Source: Mesorhizobium huakuii (lineage in GTDB: Bacteria > Pseudomonadota > Alphaproteobacteria > Rhizobiales > Rhizobiaceae). From it: a stretch of DNA of 64,000 nt. The notes beneath the pieces are model-generated. The model was not told the origin of the DNA and made no database searches. It worked only from the letters and a program-made list of their open reading frames with translations. The stretch spans positions 806,001 through 870,000 of the forward strand of contig NZ_CP050296.1 of assembly GCF_014189455.1 (NCBI RefSeq), written 5' to 3'. The translations under genes were made by a program, and so were the position numbers. Positions 41,443 through 49,725 of this stretch are shown in pieces (the first letter of the stretch is position 1; each line of letters opens with the position of its first letter).

Positions 41443-41977
41443 GGCTGCGGATCTCCTCGATGATGGTGTTGGCGGCGTCGGTATGGGTTTTCGGCCGCTG
41501 CCAGCCGGGTTTTTTCTCCGACAAGACCGGAGCCGTTTTGTTACCTGCAGGGGAAAAAGCGGAAGCTTTTTCACTCTGGTTTCTGGAGTCTGGAGAATGC
41601 CGCGGCAAAGCGCCGGCATTTGCCGCCCCATGTGCCTTTGTTTTCAAGGCGGTGGCGGCTCCGCCGCGCGCGCCGGCGGCGGCCCTCGCCTCGCTTTTGA
41701 CCTGCGCCTTGTGCAGCTCTTTCGTCAGCCTTTTATGGCCGATCTCGCCCGCCTCGCGCTCGAAGAAGGTCAACAGATCGGCGCTGATGGCGCGCCATCT
41801 TTTCTGGGAAAGGCGCGTGATCCGCGCCAGCTTGGCGTCGTCGTCGGGCAGCCGGCCGCCGGCGTTCCACATCGCCATCAGCATGAGCATGTAGGCGCCG
41901 ATCTGTTCGGTGGAGAGCTGCAACGTGTCGCCGACGAAATCGGAGACGTAGAGCTGCATGAACGGCCGCTCGCTCAT
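41363..41977 (-). CDS. DUF1376 family phage-type protein
   Basis: A 204-residue protein; residues 5-90 (FMQLYVSDFVGDTLQLSTEQ, GAYMLMLMAMWNAGGRLPDD, ARITRLSQKRWRAI) are a DUF1376 domain, found in phage and prophage replication regions next to helicase loaders. The second half is Ala/Lys-rich and probably disordered. First gene of the minus-strand group 41977-40294. Confidence 0.85.
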   Translation of the reverse strand: MSERPFMQLYVSDFVGDTLQLSTEQIGAYMLMLMAMWNAGGRLPDDDAKLARITRLSQKRWRAISADLLTFFEREAGEIGHKRLTKELHKAQVKSEARAAAGARGGAATALKTKAHGAANAGALPRHSPDSRNQSEKASAFSPAGNKTAPVLSEKKPGWQRPKTHTDAANTIIEEIRSHDRSRTAAGDEGACRDVLMLPAIRPD

Positions 41978-42063
41978 GCCGGCCCCATGCTTGCACGCTC
42001 GCTAATGGAACCAGCCGCAGGCCCGCACGTTATGACGCGACCATGCCAGAGGGAGGTTTGCCG

Positions 42064-42345
42064 ATGACGGCGTTCATGCCGATTACGCTGCGTTTTTGCG
42101 ACAACAAGACCATGCTGGTCGGCTCGGTGGCCGACGCCGAGGCGGCATTGCGACACCAGTGGCCCGACAAGACGGCACCCGCCTATGTCGAAGCTGCAAG
42201 GTTGGTCAGGCTGGCGGTCGAGGGCAGTTGCTGCCCGCGCACCGCCTTCGAGGCCTTCAGCAAGGCCGCCCGGCAACAGGACATATTGGTAGCCAAGCCG
42301 CGAAGCCGGGCGCATGATTGGCTCGACGCCGCCGCCAACCCGTGA
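42064..42345 (+). CDS. DUF982 family protein (93 aa)
   Basis: GGAGG precedes the ATG by about nine bases. ITLRFCDNKTMLVGSVADAE, ALRHQWPDKTAPAYVEAARL and AFEAFSKAARQQDI follow the DUF982 pattern, a small rhizobial alpha/beta domain often amplified in genomes. Function unknown. A second DUF982 gene follows at 42445. Confidence 0.8.
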   Translation: MTAFMPITLRFCDNKTMLVGSVADAEAALRHQWPDKTAPAYVEAARLVRLAVEGSCCPRTAFEAFSKAARQQDILVAKPRSRAHDWLDAAANP

Positions 42346-42444
42346 CGCCCGCGCGAAGGCGATGCAACCGCTTGGCGGCCTCGCGCGTTTATAAGCGTCG
42401 GCTTGAAAGCCGCGCCGAGATCGAGGGTGAACGCCGTGGGTACG

Positions 42445-42747
42445 ATGAAAACGCCGCTCAAAGTAAGCCTGGACGGACATGTCGAGGAGATCGACAGCGT
42501 CAGTGATGCCGCCGACTTCCTGCAACGCTGGCCGATCGATCGGCGCGGCCACATCTACCGCAGCGCGCTCAACGCCTGCAGTGCCGCGATCGCGGCGCAG
42601 ATTTCCGAATCCGACGCGATGAAAGTGTTCACCGGCTTTGCCCGCGTCGCCGGCATCCTGGTTGCCGAAGCTGGCCCGGCCATGCGGCTGGAGCCACGCA
42701 GCGTGCAAAGCCGCATGCCCAAACAGGGCCGACAGATACCGAAATAG
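42445..42747 (+). CDS. DUF982 family protein (100 aa)
   Basis: TPLKVSLDGHVEEIDSVSDA, FLQRWPIDRRGHIYRSALNA and AFTGFA-like end resemble the DUF982 protein at 42064, to which it is a tandem paralogue. The start is ATG 42445; GTG 42436, closer to GAGGG, is possible. Function unknown. Confidence 0.75.
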   Translation: MKTPLKVSLDGHVEEIDSVSDAADFLQRWPIDRRGHIYRSALNACSAAIAAQISESDAMKVFTGFARVAGILVAEAGPAMRLEPRSVQSRMPKQGRQIPK

Positions 42748-42764
42748 GCCAAGCGTCTTTCTCC

Positions 42765-43136
42765 CCGTCACTATACGGGGGTGAGGCGTGGTCCGCGCAG
42801 CGGACGAAAAGCCAATTGCTTGGCTTTTCGAACAACGAACGCCCGGCAGGGCAGGCAGCGCCAGCGCTCCCGAGGCTTGATTGCCACGTGGTTCCCCCAA
42901 TCCGTCGCTGCTTCGCAGCGCCACCTTCCCCTCCGGAGGGAAAGGAAGGGAGCTTTGCTGGACGAGCGTTGACGGCAAAAAAGCCTGGCGCCTTTCCTCG
43001 ACCCCGTCGATCGGGGAGAGGTGGCTCGGCGAAGCCGAGACGGAGTGGGGGTCGACCAGCGCCGCATAAGCCAATGCATGCGCCAGGCTGCAATGCACGC
43101 TATCGCCTAAGACCATCTGCTTGGAAATGTGTACAT
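42765..43136. repeat. Extragenic repeat mosaic, inverted copy of 7655-7955
   Basis: The 419-bp gap between 42747 and 43167 contains a hairpin at 42765-42785 and, from 42870 to 43136, the reverse complement of the block at 7655-7955 (shared CCAATCCGTCGCTGCTTCGC and GCCGAGACGGAGTGGGGGTC). No gene is recognised in it. Confidence 0.75.
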
Positions 43137-43166
43137 GCCGTAGCTTTGAACGGGGAGAAGGGAAGC

Positions 43167-43850
43167 TCACTGACAAACCCGCCGCTGAAACCGCGCCTGG
43201 TGGTAGCTGCAGTAGCTTTTCAGCGCCTTCGTGCGCATGCCGCAGCACAGCATGTCGGCGCCGGGCCGGCCGCCTGGCGCGTCGTTTTCCGGGTCCTCTT
43301 CCAGCGTCAGGTCCAGCGGCGCACGGCAGCGGGAAAACAGGCAGTCGATGAAGCGCATCGCCACGCCATGCGGCTGGCGGCCGATCGGTCCGCGCTGCGG
43401 TGCCGGCACCTTGAAACGGTAGGCTTCGCCATCGGCGATCAGCATGCCCACCTCGCGCACGAACAGACGCGGCGGCAGCCAGGCCGGCGAAGCGTCGCGC
43501 CTGGCCCCGGCTTTGTTCTTGCGCGGGATGGTGTCCTCGGCGGCATGGACGCCGGTGCGTTTTTCCGCAACCGCCTTGCCGTTGGCCTTGTCCTTTGCCC
43601 GCTTTGCTCCCGCCGGCTTGCGCACTGTCCGTTCGCCTGCAGCTTGTCTCGCGGCCGGCGGCATCCCCCGCCCATTGGCAAAGCCGATCGCACCCAGCAT
43701 GGCGTTGCGGTGGACGATGCCGATGATGGCGTTGCGCGAGACTGGGCTGCTGCGCAGCGCGCTGAACGCCGCCGCGATCCGCGAGGCTGAAAGCCCCTCC
43801 TTCAGCCAGCGGGCGATCTCTTGCAGTTCGGCGTCGCTATAGCTTGCCAT
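43167..43850 (-). CDS. GcrA-like regulator
   Basis: A 227-residue protein. Residues 3-55 (YSDAELQEIARWLKEGLSAS, then VSRNAIIGIVHRNAML) are the GcrA N-terminal DNA-binding domain. A long basic linker follows. The C-terminus (CRAPLDL, CCGMRTKALKSYCSYHQARF) is the cysteine/histidine segment of GcrA. True GcrA is a cell-cycle co-regulator that binds sigma-70; phage remnants carry relatives. The length and context suggest a phage-derived relative, not the chromosomal gcrA. Confidence 0.8.
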   Translation of the reverse strand: MASYSDAELQEIARWLKEGLSASRIAAAFSALRSSPVSRNAIIGIVHRNAMLGAIGFANGRGMPPAARQAAGERTVRKPAGAKRAKDKANGKAVAEKRTGVHAAEDTIPRKNKAGARRDASPAWLPPRLFVREVGMLIADGEAYRFKVPAPQRGPIGRQPHGVAMRFIDCLFSRCRAPLDLTLEEDPENDAPGGRPGADMLCCGMRTKALKSYCSYHQARFQRRVCQ

Positions 43851-43979
43851 GTCCAGGCTCCATCCAGGGGTACGCCTTCGGCCGCGCTCGAGAGCGCACC
43901 GTCGGCCAGGCGTCAGGGTGCGGGCCCGGTCCGGGCCACGGTCAGGGTGTTCGGTTCGGAAACCGGCTCGCGGCCGGTA

Positions 43980-44354
43980 TCAGCCGGAGCGGATCGAGTG
44001 CCCGGCGGCCAGGCGCGCCAGCCGCGCCTCGGCGGCCTTACTGTCGGGGGCGGAAACCGCCCTGCCCGTCATCGGCTCGAACAGGATGACGGTCTGCGTG
44101 CGGATGCAGGAGCGCGCATAGGGACCGGCAGCGTGCCGATCGAATGGGGGGCCGAAGCCGAGGGGAGCGGCGGCTCCGGCCGTTCCGGCCGCCGCTGACG
44201 GGCGGGCCGGACCCGAGGCATCAAAGCGCTCGGGCTTCGCCCCGGCCGGGGAGGACGGCCGGGACGGAAGGGAATAGCTGGCGACTTCGGTCGCCCTGTT
44301 TGCCTCACGGGAGGCTGGCGCTACGGCGCCATCAAAGCTGGACAGGTTTTGCAT
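43980..44354 (-). CDS. Hypothetical protein, divergent from the S24 repressor (124 aa)
   Basis: Start ATG 44354 (QNLSSFDGAVAPASREANRA). The middle is Pro/Ala/Gly-rich and disordered; the end has CIRTQTVILFEPMTGRAVSA and a short helix. Its promoter region (44355-44428) holds the operator-like element shared with 45595. In a phage immunity region this position would be an early gene such as a cro or excision factor, but no domain is recognised. Confidence 0.5.
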   Translation of the reverse strand: MQNLSSFDGAVAPASREANRATEVASYSLPSRPSSPAGAKPERFDASGPARPSAAAGTAGAAAPLGFGPPFDRHAAGPYARSCIRTQTVILFEPMTGRAVSAPDSKAAEARLARLAAGHSIRSG

Positions 44355-44364
44355 GGCCAGATAT

Positions 44365-44381
44365 AAGCATAACTCAAAAAT
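44365..44381. promoter_or_regulatory. Putative repressor operator, shared 17-mer (copy 1)
   Basis: AAGCATAACTCAAAAAT is the exact reverse complement of 45595-45611. It lies in the short AT-rich divergent promoter between 44354 and 44429. Confidence 0.6.
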
Positions 44382-44428
44382 AGATGCAAGCCATTCTTTC
44401 ATAGACGAGAGCCGCTTTCATCGCTCAC

Positions 44429-45133
44429 ATGGGCGCCATGGCCAAAACGGAACTGTCGATCAAGGTCGGGGCGGCGATACGCCAGGCGCGCAAGCAGCGC
44501 GGCCTGGTCATGCGCCACATTGCCGAGCACAACGACACCGATGTCGCTGCCGTCGGCAATTGGGAAACCGGGCGCAATTTGCCCAAGACCGAGAACCTGT
44601 TGAAGACCGCCGCCTTCTTGCGCGTCGACCCGGTCGCGCTGGGCAAAGGCGAGGTCGTCTTCCTCGACGATGCCGGCCCGGTGGCCGATGCCGAGATCGT
44701 CACCGATGCCGGCCCGATGCCCGCCGGCTCAATGGATATCGAGGTGCTGGGTGCCGCGGTCGGCGGCGACGACGGCGACTTCACCTTCAACGGCGAACCC
44801 GCCGGCTACGTCCAGCGCCCGCCTGGCGTGCGCAACCTGCCGAAAGTCTTCGCGCTGCATGTGCTGAGCGACTCCATGGTGCCGCGCTACGAACCCGGCG
44901 ACCTGATCTATTGCGGCGGCCGCGACGCCGTGCCCGGCGACCATGTGGTGATCGAGACATTTCCGGAGGAGAACGAGAAGAACGGCAAGGCCTTCGTCAA
45001 GAAGCTGGTCAAGCGCACCGCGGGCGAGCTGGTGGTCGAGCAGTACAATCCGCCGAAGACGCTGACATTCAACCGCTATGCGATCAAGCATGTCTGGCGG
45101 GTTATACCGCTGAAGGAACTGCTGGGGTATTGA
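44429..45133 (+). CDS. S24-family phage repressor (HTH plus LexA-like peptidase)
   Basis: A 234-residue protein. Residues 10-65 are an XRE helix-turn-helix (KVGAAIRQARKQRGLVMRHI, DVAAVGNWETGRNLPKTENL). Residues 130-230 are an S24 domain: the nucleophilic serine in LSDSMVPRYEPGDLIY and the general-base lysine in AFVKKLVKR. Such proteins are CI-type repressors that self-cleave on RecA activation, although the cleavage site was not pinpointed. ATG 44429 or 44438. It is divergent from 44354 across the shared operator. Confidence 0.85.
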   Translation: MGAMAKTELSIKVGAAIRQARKQRGLVMRHIAEHNDTDVAAVGNWETGRNLPKTENLLKTAAFLRVDPVALGKGEVVFLDDAGPVADAEIVTDAGPMPAGSMDIEVLGAAVGGDDGDFTFNGEPAGYVQRPPGVRNLPKVFALHVLSDSMVPRYEPGDLIYCGGRDAVPGDHVVIETFPEENEKNGKAFVKKLVKRTAGELVVEQYNPPKTLTFNRYAIKHVWRVIPLKELLGY

Positions 45134-45186
45134 GGCGGGACGCCCCTTCCTTCTCCCCTTGTGGGAGAAGGAAGAACGATCCCCCC

Positions 45187-45489
45187 TCAAGCCCGTCTCG
45201 ACCCCTCCACCAACACCTCCCGGTCGCTCAGCATCTGCGCCTCGCTGCGCACGCGCTGGCGCTCGTCGACGAAGGCGGCCTGGATCGAGATCGCCGTGCC
45301 CGGCAGCCCGTCGGCGCGGCAGGCCGAGCAGACGATGCGGCCCGAAAGTTCCGCCAGCGGCGTGTTGCCCGTCACCCCGAAACGCCGGAGCTCATCCGGT
45401 TTCCACCACCTGTTGCGGCCGCAATCGGCGCATTCGACCGATATCGAGACGACATGCGCGATAACTGGTTTCCTGCCCGGCAATGCCAT
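45187..45489 (-). CDS. Zinc-ribbon-like small protein (100 aa)
   Basis: CADCGRNRWW and VCSACRADG give four cysteines 30 residues apart, a probable zinc ribbon. The rest (AISIQAAFVDERQRVRSEAQ) is helical. It belongs to the phage-like cluster and is divergent from 45670. GGGCAGG lies upstream of the ATG. Function unknown. Confidence 0.65.
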   Translation of the reverse strand: MALPGRKPVIAHVVSISVECADCGRNRWWKPDELRRFGVTGNTPLAELSGRIVCSACRADGLPGTAISIQAAFVDERQRVRSEAQMLSDREVLVEGSRRA

Positions 45490-45594
45490 TGCCCCTCCAC
45501 CCCGTTTGTTCCTGATTTGTTCGTATATTCCTGCGTTTTGAGCTGGGAGTCGAGTCGCAGTTTTAACACTTCTCCAGAAGTTTCCCTTTTACCA

Positions 45595-45633
45595 ATTTTT
45601 GAGTTATGCTTTCATAAACTCACAAACGTGAGT
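45595..45633. promoter_or_regulatory. Putative repressor operators: shared 17-mer (copy 2) and a 16-bp palindrome
   Basis: ATTTTTGAGTTATGCTT (45595-45611) repeats 44365-44381 inverted. ACTCAC-AAAC-GTGAGT (45618-45633) is a perfect 6-4-6 inverted repeat. Both lie between the divergent genes at 45489 and 45670. Confidence 0.6.
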
Positions 45634-45669
45634 CGGCAGGGAATTGCCGCATCAGACCCGGGAGCAACG

Positions 45670-46032
45670 ATGGATGCCGCCGATTTCGCCCGCGCCTGCG
45701 GTTACACCGGCGACAGCCCTGCTCTGCTCGAAGCCTTCGAGGCGATCCGCCGCAACGGCATCGCGCAGGCCCGCCAGGATCATTTCCGGCGCAAGGCCGT
45801 CATCGACGCGCTGAAGCAGTCGGAGCCGCTGTTCCTGGCCGCGATCGGCCCGGCGCTGTCGGCGGACGAAGCCATCGAGGACACCGCCCGCTTCATCGCC
45901 TGCTGGCGCAACATGCCGCGCTGGCGCCAGGAGCGGCGCCTGCCCGACCTCGTCAGGGCGAGGCAGCAGCGTCTCGTGGCGCGCTTCTTCCGCCGCTACG
46001 GCCATCGCCTGTGGGCGCTCGAAGCGGCTTGA
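45670..46032 (+). CDS. Phage-cluster hypothetical protein (120 aa)
   Basis: GGGAG precedes the ATG at 45670. The product is helical and basic at its end (ADFARACGYTGDSPALLEAF, RFIACWRNMPRWRQERRLPD, VARFFRRYGHRLWALEAA). No domain recognised. Its promoter holds the operator-like elements, so it is probably controlled by the S24 repressor. Confidence 0.6.
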   Translation: MDAADFARACGYTGDSPALLEAFEAIRRNGIAQARQDHFRRKAVIDALKQSEPLFLAAIGPALSADEAIEDTARFIACWRNMPRWRQERRLPDLVRARQQRLVARFFRRYGHRLWALEAA

Positions 46033-46129
46033 GCCGCCTGCAATTGACCATCCGGCTGGCCTGACCGGCCCTGATTCCGTCGGATTGCTGCGCTGATTGG
46101 TGCTTCGAAACCCGCCGGAAGGACCCACC

Positions 46130-46708
46130 ATGAAACGCCTTGTTCTCGCCGCCCTTTGGATCATGGCGCTTGCTCTGTCCGCGCACGCCGCCGGCGACAC
46201 AACCACCGGGCTTGCCGACATCACGGTGCTGATCGTGCGCCATGGCGAAAAGCCCGACAGCGGCCCCGGCCTGTCGCCCGAGGGCGAAGCCCGCGCCCAG
46301 GCCTATGTCGCCTATTTCCAGCCCTTCCTACTCGACGGCGTCGCCTTCCGGCCCGATATGCTGGTGGCCAGTGCCGATTCCAAGAGCAGCGCGCGCGAAC
46401 GGCTGACGCTGACGCCGCTCAGCCAGGCGCTGAAACTGCCGATCGACCAGCGCTTCGCCGACCACGAAGTCCAGAACCTCGTCGCCGCGCTGTCGACTGA
46501 AAGCCACGGCAAGTCGATCCTGATCGCCTGGCATCACGGCCAGCTGGCCAAACTCATCAAGGCTTTCGGCGCCGACCCAAAGACGCTGCTGCCGAACGGC
46601 AAATGGCCTGATGATGTCTTCAACTGGGTGGTGGTGCTGCGCTTCGACCATACCGGGCAGCTGGAGCCGGATTCGGCGCGGGTGATTGAGGAGAAGCTGG
46701 CGGGTTAA
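46130..46708 (+). CDS. Exported histidine-phosphatase-family protein
   Basis: A 192-residue protein. Residues 1-20 are a signal peptide (LVLAALWIMALALSAHA). The catalytic RHG motif is in TVLIVRHGEKPDSGPGLSPE, and the second catalytic histidine in ILIAWHHGQLAKLI. The family removes phosphate from small molecules or proteins; the periplasmic substrate is unknown. GGAAGGA precedes the ATG. Convergent with the permease at 46904, with a palindrome between. Confidence 0.85.
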   Translation: MKRLVLAALWIMALALSAHAAGDTTTGLADITVLIVRHGEKPDSGPGLSPEGEARAQAYVAYFQPFLLDGVAFRPDMLVASADSKSSARERLTLTPLSQALKLPIDQRFADHEVQNLVAALSTESHGKSILIAWHHGQLAKLIKAFGADPKTLLPNGKWPDDVFNWVVVLRFDHTGQLEPDSARVIEEKLAG

Positions 46709-46728
46709 AATGACCTACGCTGATGCGA

Positions 46729-46887
46729 GGCACCCCCCTCTGTCCTGCCGGACATCTCCCCCGCAAGGGGGAGATTGGTAGTTTCGTCGGCTTCGCTTTT
46801 TCCTCAGCGTTGAAAATTTGCGAAAGCCGTCATGACATCCGATCTCCCCCTTGCGGGGGAGATGTCCGGCAGGACAGAGGGGGTGCC
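46729..46887. repeat. 159-bp extragenic palindrome, family A, copy 2
   Basis: Ends GGCACCCCCCTCTGTCCTGC and its complement mirror each other over about 38 bp. It lies between the convergent ends of the phosphatase and the sugar permease, where it may also terminate both transcripts. Confidence 0.85.
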
Positions 46888-46903
46888 TGGGCGCGACCTC
46901 TCC

Positions 46904-47920
46904 CTACCGCCTCACCCGCGACTTCAACCACCGGTCAAACGCCACCGCCAGGATCAGGATCAACCCGATCACGATGCTCTGCGTGTAGGACGACACATTG
47001 TTGAACTGCAGCCCGTTCTGCAACACGCCAATCAGCGCGGCGCCCACCACCGTGCCGCCGACCGAGCCGATGCCGCCGAACAGCGAGGTGCCGCCGATGA
47101 CGACGGCGGAGATGACCGTCAGCTCGTAGCCGATACCGGCGACCGCTTCGGAAGAATTCAGCCGCGCCGACAGCACGAAGGCCGCGAGCCCGGCGAAGAA
47201 GCCGACGATGACATAGACCGAAACCAGGATGCGGTCGACGCGCAGGCCCGACAGGCGCGCGGCCTCGGCATTGCCGCCGACGGCATAGACGGCGCGGCCA
47301 TAGCGCGTGTAGCGCAGCACGATGTGGCACAGGATCGCGGCGATGGCGAAGATGATTGCCGGCACCGGCACCGGGCCGATCAGCCCCGTGCCGAACCAGC
47401 GCATCGAGGCGTCGAAGCCGGAGATCGGCCCGCCATTGGAGATGGTCAGCGTCAGCCCGCGAAACACCGTCAGCCCGCCCAGTGTGACGACGAAGGGCGG
47501 CACTTTCAGCCTGGTGATGGCAAGCCCCTGCACGCCGCCGGCGGCAGCACCGACGATGACGGCGGCCAGCAGCGCCGCGAACCAGCCATAGCCCTGCGTG
47601 CCTGAGGTCGACAGCGACAGCGTGTTGGCCGCCCCGCCCTTGGCGATGACGGCGGCGACCATGCCGCAGAAGGCGAGCAGCGAGCCGACCGACAGGTCGA
47701 TGCCGGCGGTGAGGATGACGAAGGTCATGCCGAGCGCGATCAGCCCGGTGATCGAGATTTGCCTTGTGATGTTGAACAGATTGATCGGGTCGATGAAGCT
47801 CGGCTTCAGCACGGTGAAGACGATGACCAGCGCCGCCAGGAACAGCAGCGGCCCGAAACTCATCAACAGCCGTGCGATCGTCACGCCGCCGCGCTGGTTC
47901 TGTTCTTCGGCGATGCTCAT
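46904..47920 (-). CDS. Sugar ABC transporter permease (RbsC-like)
   Basis: A 338-residue permease of eight to ten helices with GGTSLFGGIGSVGGTVVGAA and AGIDLSVGSLLAFCGMVAAV, the ribose/xylose family landmarks. Its ATG overlaps the ATPase stop (ATGA). It is the last gene of the operon 50673-46904. Confidence 0.9.
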   Translation of the reverse strand: MSIAEEQNQRGGVTIARLLMSFGPLLFLAALVIVFTVLKPSFIDPINLFNITRQISITGLIALGMTFVILTAGIDLSVGSLLAFCGMVAAVIAKGGAANTLSLSTSGTQGYGWFAALLAAVIVGAAAGGVQGLAITRLKVPPFVVTLGGLTVFRGLTLTISNGGPISGFDASMRWFGTGLIGPVPVPAIIFAIAAILCHIVLRYTRYGRAVYAVGGNAEAARLSGLRVDRILVSVYVIVGFFAGLAAFVLSARLNSSEAVAGIGYELTVISAVVIGGTSLFGGIGSVGGTVVGAALIGVLQNGLQFNNVSSYTQSIVIGLILILAVAFDRWLKSRVRR

Positions 47921-49494
47921 CGTGCCTGTCCCTCCGCATCCCGCCCAAGCGCATCTTGGCTGTCGAGCGCCATCAGTTCCATCAGTTTTTCCTCGTTCGC
48001 CTCGACGCCCGGCATCTCACCGGTGATGCGGCCCCGGCGCATGGTGACGATGCGGTCCGACACCGCCAGCACTTCGGGCAGTTCGGACGAGATCATCATC
48101 ACCGCAATGCCGCGCGCCGCAAGCTGCACCAGGATCTGGTGCACCTCGGCCTTGGCGCCGACATCGACGCCGCGCGTCGGCTCGTCGACGATCAGCACTT
48201 TCGGGTCGCGCGCCAGCCAGCGCGCCAGGATCACCTTCTGCTGGTTGCCGCCCGACAGGCCCTCGATCGCCTGCTCCGCCGAGGCCATGCGGATCGACAG
48301 CATCTTGCGGAAGCCGGAAAGCGCGTCGCGCTCGCGCCGCTCGGCCATGAAGCCGAAACCGTTGCTGAATGTGCCCAGCGAGGCGACGGAGAAATTCGGC
48401 AGGATGCCCAAAGCGGCAAAGATCGCCTGGTGCTTGCGGTCCTCCGGCACCAGGCCGATGCCGAGCGCGATGGCATCCGCCGGCGAGGCCGGCGCGATCG
48501 GTTTGCCGTCGAGCGTGATGGTGCCTGCAGCGATACGGTCGGCCCCAAAGATGGCGCGCGCCAGCTCCGTGCGGCCGGAACCGACAAGCCCGGCCACGCC
48601 GAGAATTTCGCCGGCCTTGAGGTCGATGTCGACGCCGTCGAGCACGATGGCATGCGGCGCTTCGGGATCGCGCACGGTGCGCAGGCCGCGCACCGACAGC
48701 ACGACATCGCCGGCGACCGCGCGCTGCGCCGGCCGCGCGTAAAGTTCGGAAGCGGCGCGGCCGACCATCTTCTCGATGATGCGCGGCAACTGGATCGGTC
48801 GCCCCTTGTCGCGGTCGAGATGCCCGGCCAGCCGGCCGTCGCGCAGCACCGTCATGCGGTCGCAAATGGCGGAGGCCTCCTCCAGCCGGTGGGTGACGAA
48901 CATGATGGCGACCTTGTCCTGGCGCAGCCGATCCATGATCGACAACAGCCGCTGCACCTCGGTCTCGGTCAGCGCCGAGGTCGGCTCGTCCATGATGATC
49001 AGCCGGCTCTTCAGCGACAGCGCCCGGGCGATCTCGACCAGTTGCTGTTCGGCCACCGACAGCGCCGAGACCGGCGTCATCGGATCGATGGACAAGCCGA
49101 CGCGAGCGATGATGTCTCGCGACGACGCCTCCATCCGCCGCCAGTTGACCAGCCCCAGCGGCCCGACCGGCGCGCGGCCGATGAAAATGTTCTCGGCCAC
49201 CGTCAGCGTCGGGATCAGGCTGAGTTCCTGGTAGATGGTGACGATGCCGAGCCGCTTGGCATCCTGCGGACTGGACGGCGCGTAGTCGGCGCCGTCGAAA
49301 GTGATGCGCCCGCTGGACGGTGGCATGACGCCCGACAGGATTTTCAAAAGCGTCGATTTGCCGGCGCCGTTTTCGCCGAGCAGACCGAGGATTTCGCCAG
49401 GGCGGATGTCGAGGGAGACATCGCTCAGCGCGGTGACGCCGGAGAAGTGTTTGGTGACGCCGTCGACGGCGAGCAGGGCGGCTTCAGCTGGCAA
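47917..49494 (-). CDS. Sugar ABC transporter ATPase, double domain (RbsA/XylG-like)
   Basis: A 525-residue tandem ATPase. First domain: Walker A GENGAGKST, signature ALSVAEQQLVEIARAL, Walker B LIIMDEPTSAL. Second domain: degenerate loop GLVGSGRTELARA, signature LSGGNQQKVILARWL, Walker B VLIVDEPTRGVD. The start is TTG 49494 with GGGAG upstream, because further upstream the frame runs into the family-A palindrome. Works with the permease at 46904 and the binding protein at 50673. Confidence 0.88.
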   Translation of the reverse strand: MPAEAALLAVDGVTKHFSGVTALSDVSLDIRPGEILGLLGENGAGKSTLLKILSGVMPPSSGRITFDGADYAPSSPQDAKRLGIVTIYQELSLIPTLTVAENIFIGRAPVGPLGLVNWRRMEASSRDIIARVGLSIDPMTPVSALSVAEQQLVEIARALSLKSRLIIMDEPTSALTETEVQRLLSIMDRLRQDKVAIMFVTHRLEEASAICDRMTVLRDGRLAGHLDRDKGRPIQLPRIIEKMVGRAASELYARPAQRAVAGDVVLSVRGLRTVRDPEAPHAIVLDGVDIDLKAGEILGVAGLVGSGRTELARAIFGADRIAAGTITLDGKPIAPASPADAIALGIGLVPEDRKHQAIFAALGILPNFSVASLGTFSNGFGFMAERRERDALSGFRKMLSIRMASAEQAIEGLSGGNQQKVILARWLARDPKVLIVDEPTRGVDVGAKAEVHQILVQLAARGIAVMMISSELPEVLAVSDRIVTMRRGRITGEMPGVEANEEKLMELMALDSQDALGRDAEGQAR

Positions 49495-49520
49495 GGGTTG
49501 CTCCCGGATTGTGGCAGGCC

Positions 49521-49692
49521 GCGGGACAGCGCCCCCTCTGTCCTGCCGGACATCTCCCCCACGAGGGGGAGATTGGCAGTTTTGCCGGCAGCGCCTGTTC
49601 TGCAAGGCCGGCGATTGGCGAAAGCGGAGACGACGTCCGATCTCCCCCGTGTGGGGGAGATGTCCGGCAGGACAGAGGGGGCGCTGTCCCGC
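49521..49692. repeat. 172-bp extragenic palindrome, family A, copy 3, inside an operon
   Basis: Outer arms GCGGGACAGCGCCCCCTCTG and complement extend further than in copies 1 and 2. It lies between the binding-protein stop (49726) and the ATPase start (49494), so it is transcribed as part of the operon and would fold into a very stable hairpin. Confidence 0.85.
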
Positions 49693-49725
49693 CAACCTTG
49701 CCAATGAGCCTGTCCCCGCCAAGTT

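Noticed and set aside
41974..43248. A 424-codon minus-strand frame opposite the DUF982 genes
   Set aside because: It runs through extragenic repeats and opposite two recognised DUF982 genes without any recognisable domain.
40294..46032. An intact prophage
   Set aside because: No integrase, structural, lysis or terminase genes and no attachment sites are visible; only an immunity/replication-type remnant remains.
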